A stretch of 64,000 nucleotides of DNA, taken from an uncultured Psychrobacter sp. (GTDB lineage Bacteria; Pseudomonadota; Gammaproteobacteria; Pseudomonadales; Moraxellaceae). Below, one piece after another: positions 38,875 to 49,868 of the stretch. Every line of letters begins with the position of its first letter. Position 1 is the first letter of the stretch. The position numbers were made by a program, and so were the translations under genes. The stretch lies in contig NZ_CANMRN010000012.1 of assembly GCF_947500265.1 (NCBI RefSeq), positions 1-64,000 on the forward strand, in the 5' to 3' direction. The notes beneath the pieces are model-generated. The model was given only the letters and a program-made list of their open reading frames with translations, was not told the DNA's origin and made no database searches.

Positions 38875-39711
38875 ATGAATGTATTTACCACCTTACAACA
38901 GCTTGTGCCGCAGCAAAAGCTCAGTAAAGTCGCTGGACGTTTGGCCGCCAGTCGCCACCCTTATGTCAAACGCACCTTTATCCGTAGCTTTGCCAAAGCT
39001 TATAATATCAGCTTAGACGAGTACGAACGCCAAAGCCTAAACGCTTATGAGAGTTTTAATGACTTTTTTACCCGCGAGTTAAAAGAAGACGCTCGTACTA
39101 TCGACGCCACTGCAAATGGTATCGTGAGCCCTGCGGACGGTATTATCTCTCAGCTAGGACAAATCGAAGACCATAAACTACTACAAGCTAAAGGGCGTCA
39201 CTATGATGTCGGCCAATTGCTTGCTGATAGTGAAGATGGCAGTTATTTCGCTGATGGTAGTTTTGCGACTATCTACTTAGCGCCTAGCAACTATCACCGT
39301 GTGCATATGCCGTTTACTGGCACATTGACCAAGACTCGCTATGTACCTGGCACCCTGTTTTCGGTCAACAATACTACGGCGGCTAACGTGCCGGACTTGT
39401 TTGCACGTAATGAGCGTCTGGTCTGTATGTTTGATACCAAATATGGCAAAGCAGCTGTTGTGATGGTTGGCGCTATGATCGTCGCTGGTATTGAAACTGT
39501 TGCCACTGGCAAGATTGCTCGTACTAACGACATATTCGAGTCCGATCATGACATGCAGTTTGCAGCAGGCGAAGAGCTTGGACGCTTCTATCTAGGCTCA
39601 ACGGCTATCGTAGTATTACCAAAAGCAGCAAAGGCTGACTGGCTAGATAGTATGCAAGCCAACAGCGTCGTGCAAATGGGTCAGTTGCTAGGAATGGCAA
39701 ATGCTCAATAA
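38875..39711 (+). CDS. psd: Phosphatidylserine decarboxylase
   Basis: 278 residues from ATG at 38875. An open frame from 38818 adds 19 residues that come from the MITE-like element and are unrelated to Psd. The enzyme makes phosphatidylethanolamine in the inner membrane. The self-cleavage site LGST (Ser at about 242, in FYLGSTAIVV) gives the pyruvoyl group and the two subunits. Other conserved blocks are ESFNDFFTREL, SPADGIISQ and YHRVHMPFTG (His). Slightly shorter than Escherichia coli Psd. A terminator follows. Confidence 0.95.
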   Translation: MNVFTTLQQLVPQQKLSKVAGRLAASRHPYVKRTFIRSFAKAYNISLDEYERQSLNAYESFNDFFTRELKEDARTIDATANGIVSPADGIISQLGQIEDHKLLQAKGRHYDVGQLLADSEDGSYFADGSFATIYLAPSNYHRVHMPFTGTLTKTRYVPGTLFSVNNTTAANVPDLFARNERLVCMFDTKYGKAAVVMVGAMIVAGIETVATGKIARTNDIFESDHDMQFAAGEELGRFYLGSTAIVVLPKAAKADWLDSMQANSVVQMGQLLGMANAQ

Positions 39712-39740
39712 CACGCCTGTATAAGAGTACTGAAAATATC

Positions 39741-39783
39741 AGCCCAGTTAAGCGTGAATCATAATGCTTAATTGGGCTTTTTT
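39741..39783. terminator. Bidirectional terminator
   Basis: AGCCCAGTTAAGC pairs with GCTTAATTGGGCT (one G-T pair) around a 12-base loop and ends in TTTTTT. It lies between convergent psd and the HD-domain gene; on the minus side there is no long T-run, so it serves mainly psd. Confidence 0.75.
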
Positions 39784-39804
39784 ATGCCTGCTACTTGTGC
39801 AGAT

Positions 39805-40434
39805 TTACGCATCAATCAGCCAGCCTTGCTGAGTTGCGTATGCAATATTATGTGAGAGCCAATCATGGATAGGAGGAAAGCTGTCTTTGATAAATGCATG
39901 CGCACACGTCACCTGCGATCGCGTAACGCCAAGCTCAATCCACGTTTTACCTTTGGTATTTAGATTGAGTAAAAACGGCAATAAGCGATCGACCACTCTG
40001 AGTAACTGACTCTCTTTGCTATTTCCTGTTTCCTGCGCTTCCCAAACCTCGCTTAAATCACTAATACCATTGCCTCGCTCACGTTGCAATCTGGCAATGC
40101 CTGCACGCTCTTCGACGTGTGCATCAGTACGCGTATCGGCATACAAAAAAGTATCTCCAGCATCAATCTCACCCAAATCATGAACCAGTGCCATCTTCAG
40201 CAATTTTTCATGATTGACATCTAACGCAAATAATTCAGCAATCGACCAACAGGCCATCGCTAAATGCCAAGAGTGTTCGGCAGAGTTTTCTTTGCGAGTA
40301 GTCTGTGTCACATAGCTGCGGCGATTCACGCGTTTGAGCGCATCTAACTCCAATAAGAAATGAGTGACATCGTCGATATCGATATGTGAAGTAGATTCGG
40401 AATGAGTGAGTGATATAGAGCTGGCTTGCGACAT
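39805..40434 (-). CDS. HD-domain hydrolase (YfbR/HDDC2-like)
   Basis: 209 residues. Metal-binding HD motifs are ENSAEHSWHLAMACW (His), VHDLGEIDAGD (His-Asp) and a later aspartate in LLRVVDRLLPFL, as in the YfbR/HDDC2 5'-deoxynucleotidase group. The order RRSYVTQTTRKENSAEHSW is typical of this group. Probable substrate is a deoxynucleoside monophosphate, but this is inferred from family only. ATG at 40434. Single-gene unit. Confidence 0.8.
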   Translation of the reverse strand: MSQASSISLTHSESTSHIDIDDVTHFLLELDALKRVNRRSYVTQTTRKENSAEHSWHLAMACWSIAELFALDVNHEKLLKMALVHDLGEIDAGDTFLYADTRTDAHVEERAGIARLQRERGNGISDLSEVWEAQETGNSKESQLLRVVDRLLPFLLNLNTKGKTWIELGVTRSQVTCAHAFIKDSFPPIHDWLSHNIAYATQQGWLIDA

Positions 40435-40565
40435 TGTTTTTCTCTGGTTTTCTCTAATTATTGGTTTTTTAATGCTTATGAGTTCTGGCGATTTTAAGTT
40501 TCATTGCTCAAGGTATTATAGTTAGTTTGATATCTAGCAATGGTTAAAAGACTATTACCGTTATC

Positions 40566-40600
40566 AAAAAAATAGCGCTTATTTTACCAAGCGCTATCTA
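40566..40600 (-). terminator. Terminator after the isochorismatase-family gene
   Basis: On the minus strand AGATAGCGCTT and AAGCGCTATT pair around an 8-base loop, followed by TTTTTTT. Typical intrinsic terminator. Confidence 0.85.
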
Positions 40601-40674
40601 TTATAAGTTAGAAGATAAATAGTTAAATTGATTCCCTATTTATCCAAGTCTTTAAGCACCTAGATATTAGCCAC

Positions 40675-41250
40675 CTACTTGATCAAATTGATAATGGTTT
40701 TAAATGCAGGATCTTCACTGCTGCGGCACAGCTCAAATAAGATTGATTCGACAGTGCTGATTACCCCGCCCGCACGGCGAATACGGCGAATTGCTTGCTT
40801 TTTATCATAAGGAAAACGAGAACCCACCGCATCTCCAATAATGACAGGCTGCATACCATTGTCCAATAAATCTAGTGCCGTTTGCATGATACAGACATGC
40901 GCTTCAGCACCAAAAAGCAACACAGTACTACGGTTCTGCTGCGCTAGATGGTGCCATGAATCATTATTATCGCAGGCACTAAAGGTGACCTTTTCAAAGC
41001 TCTTGGCATTGTCTCCTTCGAGTACGTCGCGCAGCTCTGGCAAGGTATCGCCCAATCCTTTTTTATATTGTTCATTGAGCATAATTGGAATATTGAGCGC
41101 TTGCAGCCCTTTAATCAAGGTAACGGTTTTTTTGACGATATTTTCGTGATCATAGATATGCGGCGTTAAGCGCTCTTGCACATCAACAATCATTGCTTGG
41201 GTATTCTCACGAGCGATTCGATAGGTGCGATCATTAATCATAGTAGACAT
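40675..41250 (-). CDS. Isochorismatase-family hydrolase (YcaC-like)
   Basis: 191 residues from ATG at 41250, because AAGGAG lies 8 bases ahead; a longer frame from 41325 adds 25 residues. Asp in AMIVDVQERL, Lys in the EKVTFSACDN region and Cys in LFGAEAHVCIMQTALDLL form the usual cysteine hydrolase triad. The length and motifs resemble YcaC, whose real substrate is unknown. Alone on the minus strand with its own terminator. Confidence 0.82.
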   Translation of the reverse strand: MSTMINDRTYRIARENTQAMIVDVQERLTPHIYDHENIVKKTVTLIKGLQALNIPIMLNEQYKKGLGDTLPELRDVLEGDNAKSFEKVTFSACDNNDSWHHLAQQNRSTVLLFGAEAHVCIMQTALDLLDNGMQPVIIGDAVGSRFPYDKKQAIRRIRRAGGVISTVESILFELCRSSEDPAFKTIINLIK

Positions 41251-41443
41251 AGTACACTCCTTGTACGGCTGACAGTTGCAACTAAAAACTATTTTAGAAT
41301 TATCATAAACAGTGCCATGGTTCATCTTTCTCTTATTTAGTCATAGTTTCATGAATGCGTCAATGGAGATAATTTTTAATCGCCGTAATACTGTGTTTTT
41401 CGACTCCGTGTTTTATTAGCTTACCAAACATCAGTTTTACCCA

Positions 41444-41480
41444 TAAAAAAACCTCTAGCCGTTATGACTAGAGGTTTTTT
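41444..41480 (-). terminator. Terminator after fadA
   Basis: ACCTCTAG and CTAGAGGT pair around a 9-base loop. T-runs are present on both sides; on the minus strand GGTTTTTTTAT ends the fadBA transcript. Confidence 0.85.
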
Positions 41481-41535
41481 ATTAGCGAGTAGCTACTTAT
41501 TGAGTGTTCAAATAATCTTGTTTATATAAATAAGA

Positions 41536-42753
<1,218 letters not shown>

Positions 42754-42938
42754 TTACGACTATTACCTTGTTAACCCCGCTCAAAGTAAAATAGGTACAT
42801 TTGCGCTTGATTTACTCGTACTAGCATTAAACTGAACCAACTATAATCGTACGTTCGCTATTGGAGACGATTCATGTCTCAATTGCTTTCATGCAAAATA
42901 GCAAACGTACTGCACTTTATCCTAGTAATGACTGACTA

Positions 42939-45098
42939 TTACGCTGTTGCGTAAAAAGTCTCGCCTGCGGCTGCCATGTCGCGAATCTTTTGTGGCGCTT
43001 CATAAGCTTTGCCAAGATGTGCGTATTTTTCACATAGTGCCAAGTAGTTATCTAGACCCATTTGATCGATATAACGGCATGGGCCACCACGGAATGGAGG
43101 GAAACCTACGCCCATGATCATCGCCATATCGGCCTCGCTTGGTGTGCTTACGATGTTGTCTTCTAGGCAGCGAACGGTTTCGTTACAGAAGGCAATCATA
43201 GTGCGATCAATGATTGCTTGATCGTCAAAGGTCTGCTTTTCGCTATCAGTCGTGGCTTTTAGCAGCTCGTAAGTGGCTTCGTCAGCAACTTTCTTTGGCT
43301 TGCCGCGCTTGTCCATTTCGTACTTATAGAAACCGATACCATTTTTCTGACCCAGACGCTCATTGTCATATAGATGCTGGATAGCACCTTTATAATCAGG
43401 CTTCATGCGATCAGGGAAACCATCAGCCATCACCGCTGCGCCATGTACACCTGTATCTAGACCGACCACGTCGATTAGGTATGCAGGGCCCATTGGCCAA
43501 CCGAATTTTTCCATAACTTTATCGACATGAGCAAAGTCAGCACCTTGCTTAAGCAGCAAGTCAAAAGCGCCAAAGTATGGGAACAATACACGGTTCACCA
43601 AGAAACCTGGGCAGTCATTAACTACTACGGGCACTTTACCCATTTTAGAAGCAAGTGCAACAGTAGTCGCGATGGCTTCTTCAGATGATTTCTCACCGCG
43701 GATAACTTCTACCAATGGCATACGATGTACTGGGTTGAAGAAATGCATACCGACGAAGTTTTCTGGACGCTCAAGCGCTTCTGCTAGGAACGTAATAGAG
43801 ATAGTCGAGGTGTTTGACGCTAGGATACAGTCGTCTTTTACCAAGCCTTCTACTTCTTTAAGTACCGCACGCTTCACGTTTGGATTTTCTACAACGGCTT
43901 CGATAACGATATCAGTCTCAGCAAAGTCACCATAGTTCAAAGTAGGACGGATACGGCTTAACGTTTCACCCATTTTTGCTGGGGTCATCTTGCCGCGTTC
44001 TACCATTTTGCCAAGCAGTTTGCTCGCTTCGCCCATACCAAGGTCTAATTGCTCAGACTTGATATCTTTCATGATGATTGGCAAGCCTTTGCTGGCTGCT
44101 TGATAAGCGATACCGCCACCCATGATACCAGCGCCTAGTACAGCGGCTTCGTTGATGTCGTGTGCTTGTTTGCTATGCTGTTTCGCTAACTTTTTAACCA
44201 ATTGATCGTTTAAGAACAAACCAACCAAGCTTTCTGCTTGTGGGGTTTTAGCCGCTTTCGCAAAACCAGCAGCTTCTACTTCGATCGCTTTGTCACGTGG
44301 TAGGTTAACGTGTTTTTCAATGGCTTCGATTGCTAGCGCTGGTGCTGGGTATTGCTTAGGATTCGCTTTAGCGAAAATAGCACCTTTGGCACTGTTGAAC
44401 GCCATTGCTTGCTCAAGCTGGTTTAGCTTAACTGGAGCCAGTTTTTCTTCACGTTTTGCTTTCCAATCAAGCTCACCTGAGATACATTTTTTGACTAGAT
44501 CAATTGCGGCATCTTGTAAGTCGTCAGCAGGTACAGTCGCATCAACCAAGCCTAGCTTCAATGCTGCCAATGCTTTCTTTGGGCTACCAGTCGCGATCAG
44601 CTCAAGTGCGTTATCGATACCGATGATACGCGTACTACGAACTGTACCGCCGAAACCTGGGAAGATACCTAGCTGAGTTTCTGGCAAACCGATGATGGCT
44701 TTGTCACTCATGACACGGTATTCACAAACCAAAGTCATTTCGCAACCGCCGCCCATCGCCGCGCCATTGATAGCCGCAACTTTAGGGAATGGCAGGTCTT
44801 CAAAACGATTGAAAGCGTCATTAACATGAACGACCCAATCTTTGATCTCGCTTTCTGATTTTTTGAAAGAACCGACGAATTCTGTGATATCAGCACCAGC
44901 GATAAACACGCCTTTGGCTGAAGTAACGATAAGACCTTTTACGTTGTCGGCTTTTTCTAACGCACTAACTGCTTCACCAAACTGTTTGTTGGTTTCGGCA
45001 TCAAATTTGTTCACGCTCTCATTTTCGGCGTTGTACTGCATGTTGGCGATGCCATCCTCTAGCATTGTCACCGTGATGCGATTTCCTTGGTATACCAT
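42939..45098 (-). CDS. fadB: Fatty acid oxidation complex alpha subunit
   Basis: 719 residues (Escherichia coli FadB 729). The N-terminal crotonase-like hydratase/isomerase part (to about 190) has [14 protein letters not shown] and [15 protein letters not shown]; the middle and end hold the 3-hydroxyacyl-CoA dehydrogenase with NAD-binding [16 protein letters not shown] and the active site [13 protein letters not shown] plus [13 protein letters not shown]. It catalyses hydration and dehydrogenation of acyl-CoA in beta-oxidation. ATG 45098 has AAGGAG. Heads the fadBA operon; upstream 866 bases are free of genes. Confidence 0.97.
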   Translation of the reverse strand: MVYQGNRITVTMLEDGIANMQYNAENESVNKFDAETNKQFGEAVSALEKADNVKGLIVTSAKGVFIAGADITEFVGSFKKSESEIKDWVVHVNDAFNRFEDLPFPKVAAINGAAMGGGCEMTLVCEYRVMSDKAIIGLPETQLGIFPGFGGTVRSTRIIGIDNALELIATGSPKKALAALKLGLVDATVPADDLQDAAIDLVKKCISGELDWKAKREEKLAPVKLNQLEQAMAFNSAKGAIFAKANPKQYPAPALAIEAIEKHVNLPRDKAIEVEAAGFAKAAKTPQAESLVGLFLNDQLVKKLAKQHSKQAHDINEAAVLGAGIMGGGIAYQAASKGLPIIMKDIKSEQLDLGMGEASKLLGKMVERGKMTPAKMGETLSRIRPTLNYGDFAETDIVIEAVVENPNVKRAVLKEVEGLVKDDCILASNTSTISITFLAEALERPENFVGMHFFNPVHRMPLVEVIRGEKSSEEAIATTVALASKMGKVPVVVNDCPGFLVNRVLFPYFGAFDLLLKQGADFAHVDKVMEKFGWPMGPAYLIDVVGLDTGVHGAAVMADGFPDRMKPDYKGAIQHLYDNERLGQKNGIGFYKYEMDKRGKPKKVADEATYELLKATTDSEKQTFDDQAIIDRTMIAFCNETVRCLEDNIVSTPSEADMAMIMGVGFPPFRGGPCRYIDQMGLDNYLALCEKYAHLGKAYEAPQKIRDMAAAGETFYATA

Positions 45099-45964
45099 TT
45101 GAAACTCCTTTCTATATAACGAAAGCTACGTTTTGAATTAAAATAAATAGCCAGTTACTGTTAGTAAAATGGGTAATAGCACTGTGCGCTTGTCATGTTA
45201 TAAAGACAAACATATAACCAGCTCACAAGTGAAGATGTCTTTATTATCCAGCGTTCATCATGATGCACGTATTTTGCGTCTCTTGCATGACATCATATGA
45301 CGCTTCATTTATATACTGCTGTTGCAGGTACTGATGTTCAAAATATTGACTGAGACTTGGTCTAACACTCGGTATCGACGATTGAACATCCTGAGAAAAA
45401 ACCCAGTAGGGTCACCATCAGACCATTTTCACGTCAATTAGTGTAGGGGATTATGCCCCTAACTGTCACAAGCTAATACCATACTCGCAAGTCACTCTTA
45501 AATCACTTGCAGGCATTTACCTTACGCTAAAAGTGTTTTAGTGAATAAATGTATACTGAATTGTTAATTTAGATTTATTTCGTGTTGTTGACTTCATACA
45601 TGCCATCTTTGGAACGACAGTCCGTTAGCGCTGCTTAATAAATGCTACTTGGTCAGTGCTAGCTATTCAGTGTTAGTATTCAGTACCATTTTTCTACGGT
45701 AATAAGATTAACGTGCCAGCCTAGCTTGCTCTTTTATCAGAACATATTCAACCAGAGAGTGACATCATCCATCGGTAACGAAATCTTGTCGTTATATTGC
45801 AGCTAAGATTGCTCTACTTTCGAATAGACTTCGGTAGAAAAATGCAAAAAATAATCAATTGATACCGTGTGTCACATAAGCGATATGACCTATCATGCTA
45901 CACTAATAGCGTTTTTATCTTATCCCTAATAAGTTTTATTGTATCCCTGATAAATGGTTGGATT
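45099..45964. other. Intergenic region between divergent fadB and ispA
   Basis: No gene was found in this 866-base stretch. It holds a small perfect hairpin TAGGGG-ATTATG-CCCCTA (45445-45462), of unknown use, and the direct repeats listed separately. No PsrA- or FadR-type operator was recognised. Long open frames here are weak and unlike proteins. Confidence 0.4.
45921..45953 (+). repeat. Direct repeats ahead of ispA
   Basis: TATCCCTAATAA (45921-45932) and TATCCCTGATAA (45942-45953) are 21 bases apart, two helical turns, and end 11 bases before the ATG. They could be regulator half-sites, or chance. Seen directly; role inferred. Confidence 0.4.
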
Positions 45965-47041
45965 ATGACTGTTTCCCTTACTTCTAGTACTATCTCTACT
46001 GGCTTTACCCCTTTTGACTTTGTCTCTTTTCAAAGCACTGAGCAGTTTCATGGTGCTGTGCGCGAGCAATTGGCACAAGATATCGAAGTCTTGTTTGCTT
46101 ATGCAAAGCTCCCTAGCCCATTGGTAGATGCCTGCCGTTATGTCATGACAGGTCAAGGCAAACTGGTACGCCCCCTGATGGTTGCCAGCGCTTTTGCCAG
46201 TATTAATAGCAGTAATAATGCATGTACAGACGAGCGTAATGATGATATCGACACTCTCGATACTGGTCTGGACACGCTACTAGAAAACGACTCAGACTAC
46301 GATATGTCGCGCCGTGCTGCATTGGCGGTAGAGCTGCTACATACTTATTCGTTAGTGCATGATGATTTGCCCTGTATGGATGATGATGAGCTGCGCCGTG
46401 GTCAGCCGACGGCTCATATCGCCTTTGACGAAGCGACGGCTCTGCTGGCAGGAGATGTATTGCAGACACTAGCGTTTGAAGTATTGACCGCGGAGATGCC
46501 AACTTTTGCGCCATTCAATGCAAATATCGCAAGTCAGCTTATGGCAATATTTGCGCCGCGCGCCAGACGGATGGTGTCAGGTCAAATGCTAGACCTCAAT
46601 GCCGAAGCCAGTGCCAGTATTGCACAGGATGATTTGGAAGCTATCCACCGTGACAAGACAGGGGCGTTGATTGAAGCGGCGATGCTCATGGGCGGCGTCT
46701 GTGCTGGTGCAACGGCTCCACAGCGCATGGCACTACAAGAGTGCGCGCAACATATCGGTCTGGCCTTTCAAGTCCAAGACGATGTGCTAGACGTCACGAT
46801 GACGACTGATACACTTGGTAAGCCTGCAGGTAGCGATGAAAAACTAGACAAATCTACCTACGTAAAACTGATGGGTGTCGATAATGCCACCAGTTATGCG
46901 CAATCGCTATTTAACGACGGACGCGCAGCCATTTCTCATGAACTAAATAGTCGTGAGCTTAGCGACAATGAAGATAACATTGGCACAGATAATGATGCGC
47001 TACTGGCACTGATTGAATGGCTCTGGTCGCGTAAGAAATAG
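45965..47041 (+). CDS. ispA: Polyprenyl synthetase, farnesyl diphosphate synthase
   Basis: 358 residues from ATG at 45965, longer than Escherichia coli IspA (299). It makes farnesyl diphosphate from dimethylallyl and isopentenyl diphosphates. First Asp-rich motif HDDLPCMDDDELRRG and second FQVQDDVLDVT are intact, with GKLVRPLM early on. The short-chain spacing after the first motif (two residues inside DDLPCMDDDE) fits an FPP synthase. An inserted loop (about 85-120) is polar and rich in Asp, Asn and Thr. The frame is open upstream to a GTG at 45869, adding a hydrophobic segment; no good ribosome site for either start, so the start is not firm. Confidence 0.88.
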   Translation: MTVSLTSSTISTGFTPFDFVSFQSTEQFHGAVREQLAQDIEVLFAYAKLPSPLVDACRYVMTGQGKLVRPLMVASAFASINSSNNACTDERNDDIDTLDTGLDTLLENDSDYDMSRRAALAVELLHTYSLVHDDLPCMDDDELRRGQPTAHIAFDEATALLAGDVLQTLAFEVLTAEMPTFAPFNANIASQLMAIFAPRARRMVSGQMLDLNAEASASIAQDDLEAIHRDKTGALIEAAMLMGGVCAGATAPQRMALQECAQHIGLAFQVQDDVLDVTMTTDTLGKPAGSDEKLDKSTYVKLMGVDNATSYAQSLFNDGRAAISHELNSRELSDNEDNIGTDNDALLALIEWLWSRKK

Positions 47042-47112
47042 TTTAGCGAATAACCATTAAGTAAAAACAGCTCAGCAAATTTTCTTACCCAAAACGGCAG
47101 TGAGTGGTCAAC

Positions 47113-47931
47113 ATGGACAGTTCCCCTACCCCGCGTATTTATCTTGGCACTGGTGGCTATAGCGATACCGACTTGCTCGGTACGCTGTATCCTACTGGCA
47201 CTAAAAAGACCGACTTTTTACGTGAGTATGCCAAGCAATACGGTGCAGTGGAGATCAACAGCAGCTTTTACGCACCCATCGGACAAAAAGCCTTTGCTGG
47301 GATGGTTGATAAAGCTTATGTACAGGCGGACAGTCAGTTGAAGTTCGCCGTCAAACTGCACCAAGACTTTACTCATGCACGCAAAGGCACTGTCGAGCAC
47401 GCACAGGCATTTCTAAATGCCTTATCCCCGCTTATCGAAACAAATGCCTTAGCGCCATTATTGCTTCAATTCCCACATGGCTTTGATCGTACTCGTGAGC
47501 ATCGTCTCTATTTAGCAAACCTCGTCAGTTGGTTTCAGGACTATCCACTCGCTATTGAGTTTCGTCATAATGGCTGGCACACACTGCAAGTGGTTGATAG
47601 TTTCCAGCAGCAAGGTCTCATTTGGTGCAGCGTTGATTACCCTAAGGTCAGCGGATTACCGCCATCACGATTGATATTCACTGAACGCACTGGCTATCTG
47701 CGCATGCATGGCAATAACCTAAACTGGTGGGATGCGATGAGCGCAGCTGATCGTCATGATTATCGCTATAGCGAAGCTGAGATGCAGGACTGGGCACAAG
47801 CGATTGCTAATCAGCGTCAGCACTTTGATACCCTCTATATTTTCTTTCAAAACACTGTAAATGCACACGCTTATTATAATATTGCAATGCTGCGAGAAGC
47901 GTTGGGTAAGTTTGGATTTGAGGTGCTATGA
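47113..47931 (+). CDS. DUF72 family protein (YecE-like)
   Basis: 272 residues from ATG at 47113 (GTG three codons earlier is also open). Conserved DUF72 blocks: YLGTGGYSDTDLLGTLYPTG, VEINSSFYAPIGQKAF, LPPSRLIFTERTGYLRMHG, and TLYIFFQNTVNAHAYYNI near the end. The family has a TIM-barrel fold and unknown function. It ends in ATGA, shared with the next gene, which starts within its stop codon, so the two are coupled. Confidence 0.85.
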   Translation: MDSSPTPRIYLGTGGYSDTDLLGTLYPTGTKKTDFLREYAKQYGAVEINSSFYAPIGQKAFAGMVDKAYVQADSQLKFAVKLHQDFTHARKGTVEHAQAFLNALSPLIETNALAPLLLQFPHGFDRTREHRLYLANLVSWFQDYPLAIEFRHNGWHTLQVVDSFQQQGLIWCSVDYPKVSGLPPSRLIFTERTGYLRMHGNNLNWWDAMSAADRHDYRYSEAEMQDWAQAIANQRQHFDTLYIFFQNTVNAHAYYNIAMLREALGKFGFEVL

Positions 47932-48707
47932 TGTCGATAAAACTAGCAAATTTGATTGGGTTCTTTCAGTCTAATAAAAAACCAGAACATAACCAAACAA
48001 AGGCTATTCAGCTTCTGCAAACGATGCAGTGGTCAAAATTATGCTGGGATGAAAGCTGGGAAGAAGTGATAGCGCTAGAAGGCTTATTACCAGAAGTAGG
48101 TAAAACCTACTCTATAAAACTTGATGAAAATGAAAACTATGCTAAAGAAGGAAAAGCATACATTTTATGGCTACCACCACATTCAGAGCTTAATGGTTGG
48201 TACGAAAAAAGACCCTCTGAAATCCTAAAATCTTATGTATTAGAAGGTGATTTATACAATGCCACTTCAAACTACGAGAATCGTGAGTATTTTTTTGACT
48301 TTCAGGTTGTGAGTCGTACAAGGCTAATTGATTACTTTGTCAACATTCATGAAACAGAAAGTGTCTATGTACCCTATTTTTTAAAATATAAAGATAATTT
48401 GGCATCAACTTGGGAAAACGTTCAAGACCTTGAAAAATGTAAAGTAGGAGACTACTTGTATCTACATGGGGTAGAGTCCGAATCTAGCTTTGAGCTTATA
48501 TTATCTTATGAAAAAGAAAAGATTTGTCTCCATTACTTAGCAATTCTATATTACCCTGCTGACTATGAAACTGTTATTACAAGATATTGTTTCAATCCTA
48601 AAGAGCAGAAGTTATTTGAAACATTGATAGAAAAAGCCAGTGAAATAACAGATGATTCAATGGACTCACTAGGAGATAATCAGATTTTCGGTGCTGAATA
48701 TTGGTAA
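47928..48707 (+). CDS. Protein of unknown function, transfer suspected
   Basis: 259 residues, not recognised. The start overlaps the DUF72 stop (ATGATG from 47928, with GAGG four bases ahead). It is acidic and has many aromatic residues (Tyr, Trp, Phe), for example KAYILWLPPHSELNGWYEK and REYFFDFQVVSRTRLIDYF. No signal peptide, membrane helix or known motif. Codons end in A or T far more often than in its neighbours and base composition is visibly AT-rich, which suggests transfer. Acidic, stand-alone proteins like this are sometimes immunity or anti-defence proteins, but nothing here supports that directly. Confidence 0.75.
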   Translation: MMSIKLANLIGFFQSNKKPEHNQTKAIQLLQTMQWSKLCWDESWEEVIALEGLLPEVGKTYSIKLDENENYAKEGKAYILWLPPHSELNGWYEKRPSEILKSYVLEGDLYNATSNYENREYFFDFQVVSRTRLIDYFVNIHETESVYVPYFLKYKDNLASTWENVQDLEKCKVGDYLYLHGVESESSFELILSYEKEKICLHYLAILYYPADYETVITRYCFNPKEQKLFETLIEKASEITDDSMDSLGDNQIFGAEYW

Positions 48708-48731
48708 TTTCTTTTAATCAAGTTTAAAGCT

Positions 48732-48763
48732 AAAAAAAAGGACACCGTGCCGTGTCCTTTTTT
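48732..48763 (+). terminator. Terminator after the unknown gene
   Basis: AAGGACAC, loop CGTGCC, GTGTCCTT with A-run and T-run on either side. Nearly the same as the hairpin at 49812-49843. Confidence 0.85.
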
Positions 48764-48991
48764 CTTCCAAACTCTCGATAGCTAGAGACTAACTTTCCAC
48801 GCCAACCTCCTAAACTCTATGCTTTACATCCGCATAGACACAATAGATAAATTTATCCAAAACAAGCATACAGAATCGCTCTACTTATTGGTTTGGCACA
48901 CTGGTAACTTATATCCTACTAATCAAGAGACATCAGTCAAAACGCCGTATAAGCGTACTGATATTCACTTATACTATTGGAGAAAGTATCG

Positions 48992-49732
48992 ATGACAACA
49001 CTAAAAAATAAAGTCGCGATTGTAACCGGTTCATCAAAAGGTATCGGCGCGCAAATAGCCTTATCGCTCGCAAAATCAGGGGCTAAAACCGTCATTAATT
49101 ATGCAAATGATGACGTAGCAGCGAATGATATCGTAAGTCAGATTAAATCAGCAGGCGGTGAAGCCATTGCCGTGCAAGCTGATGTCAGCAATACCAAGCA
49201 AGTCGAAGTAATGTTTGATGCCACTATCAGCGCGTTTGGTAAGCCAGATATTTTGGTCAATAGCGCAGGTATAATGATTAATAAACCCATTGCCGAGACC
49301 ACCGACGAAGACTTTGATCGTATATTTGCTATTAATGTAAAAGGCACGTTCAACACATTGCGTGAAGCCGCGACTAAACTCAATGACGGTGGCCGTGTTG
49401 TAAACCTCTCAAGTACGACCACTCGCATGCTGCTACCTAGTTACGGCACTTACTGTGCGACCAAAGGCGCGGTCGATCAGCTGACCAGAATCTTTGCTAA
49501 AGAAGTTGGCGCGCGCAACATCACGGTCAATGCAGTATCTCCCGGCCCTACGGACACTGAGCTATTTCATCAAGGCAAATCGGATGACACGGTAGAGAGA
49601 CTTGCTAGCATGTCACCGTTTAACCGTATCGGTGAACCAGTTGATATCGCTCGTGTGGTGGCATTTTTAGTCAGTGAAGAAGCAGCTTGGGTTACTGGAC
49701 AAAATATCGGCGCAAACGGCGGTATTGCCTAA
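48992..49732 (+). CDS. Short-chain dehydrogenase/reductase
   Basis: 246 residues from ATG at 48992, with GGAGAAA 8 bases ahead (a TTG at 48977 is also open). Classical SDR: NAD(P)-binding TGSSKGIGAQIAL, NSAGIM, catalytic Ser/Tyr/Lys in VNLSSTTTRM and YGTYCATKGAV, then NAVSPGPTDTELFH. SKGIG and the following arginine-free loop leave NADPH or NADH preference open. Such enzymes are often 3-oxoacyl reductases or glucose dehydrogenase-like; substrate unknown. Alone, bracketed by two near-identical terminators. Confidence 0.85.
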   Translation: MTTLKNKVAIVTGSSKGIGAQIALSLAKSGAKTVINYANDDVAANDIVSQIKSAGGEAIAVQADVSNTKQVEVMFDATISAFGKPDILVNSAGIMINKPIAETTDEDFDRIFAINVKGTFNTLREAATKLNDGGRVVNLSSTTTRMLLPSYGTYCATKGAVDQLTRIFAKEVGARNITVNAVSPGPTDTELFHQGKSDDTVERLASMSPFNRIGEPVDIARVVAFLVSEEAAWVTGQNIGANGGIA

Positions 49733-49811
49733 TAGCGTGATTGAAATGCTTTATTAAAGATATATGTTGATCAGATATCAAAATAGAAAGCTATACAGAA
49801 AGTTATCACAT

Positions 49812-49843
49812 AAAAAAAGGACACCTTGCGGTGTCCTTTTTTT
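49812..49843. terminator. Terminator between SDR gene and sodB
   Basis: AAAAGGACACC, loop TTGC, GGTGTCCTTTT with flanking A- and T-runs; serves the converging SDR gene and sodB. Confidence 0.88.
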
Positions 49844-49868
49844 CAATCAAATACTTAGTCGTTAAAAA

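Noticed and set aside
44290-44676. A 128-codon frame opposite fadB
   Set aside because: Antisense shadow; serine- and alanine-rich composition is typical of such frames.
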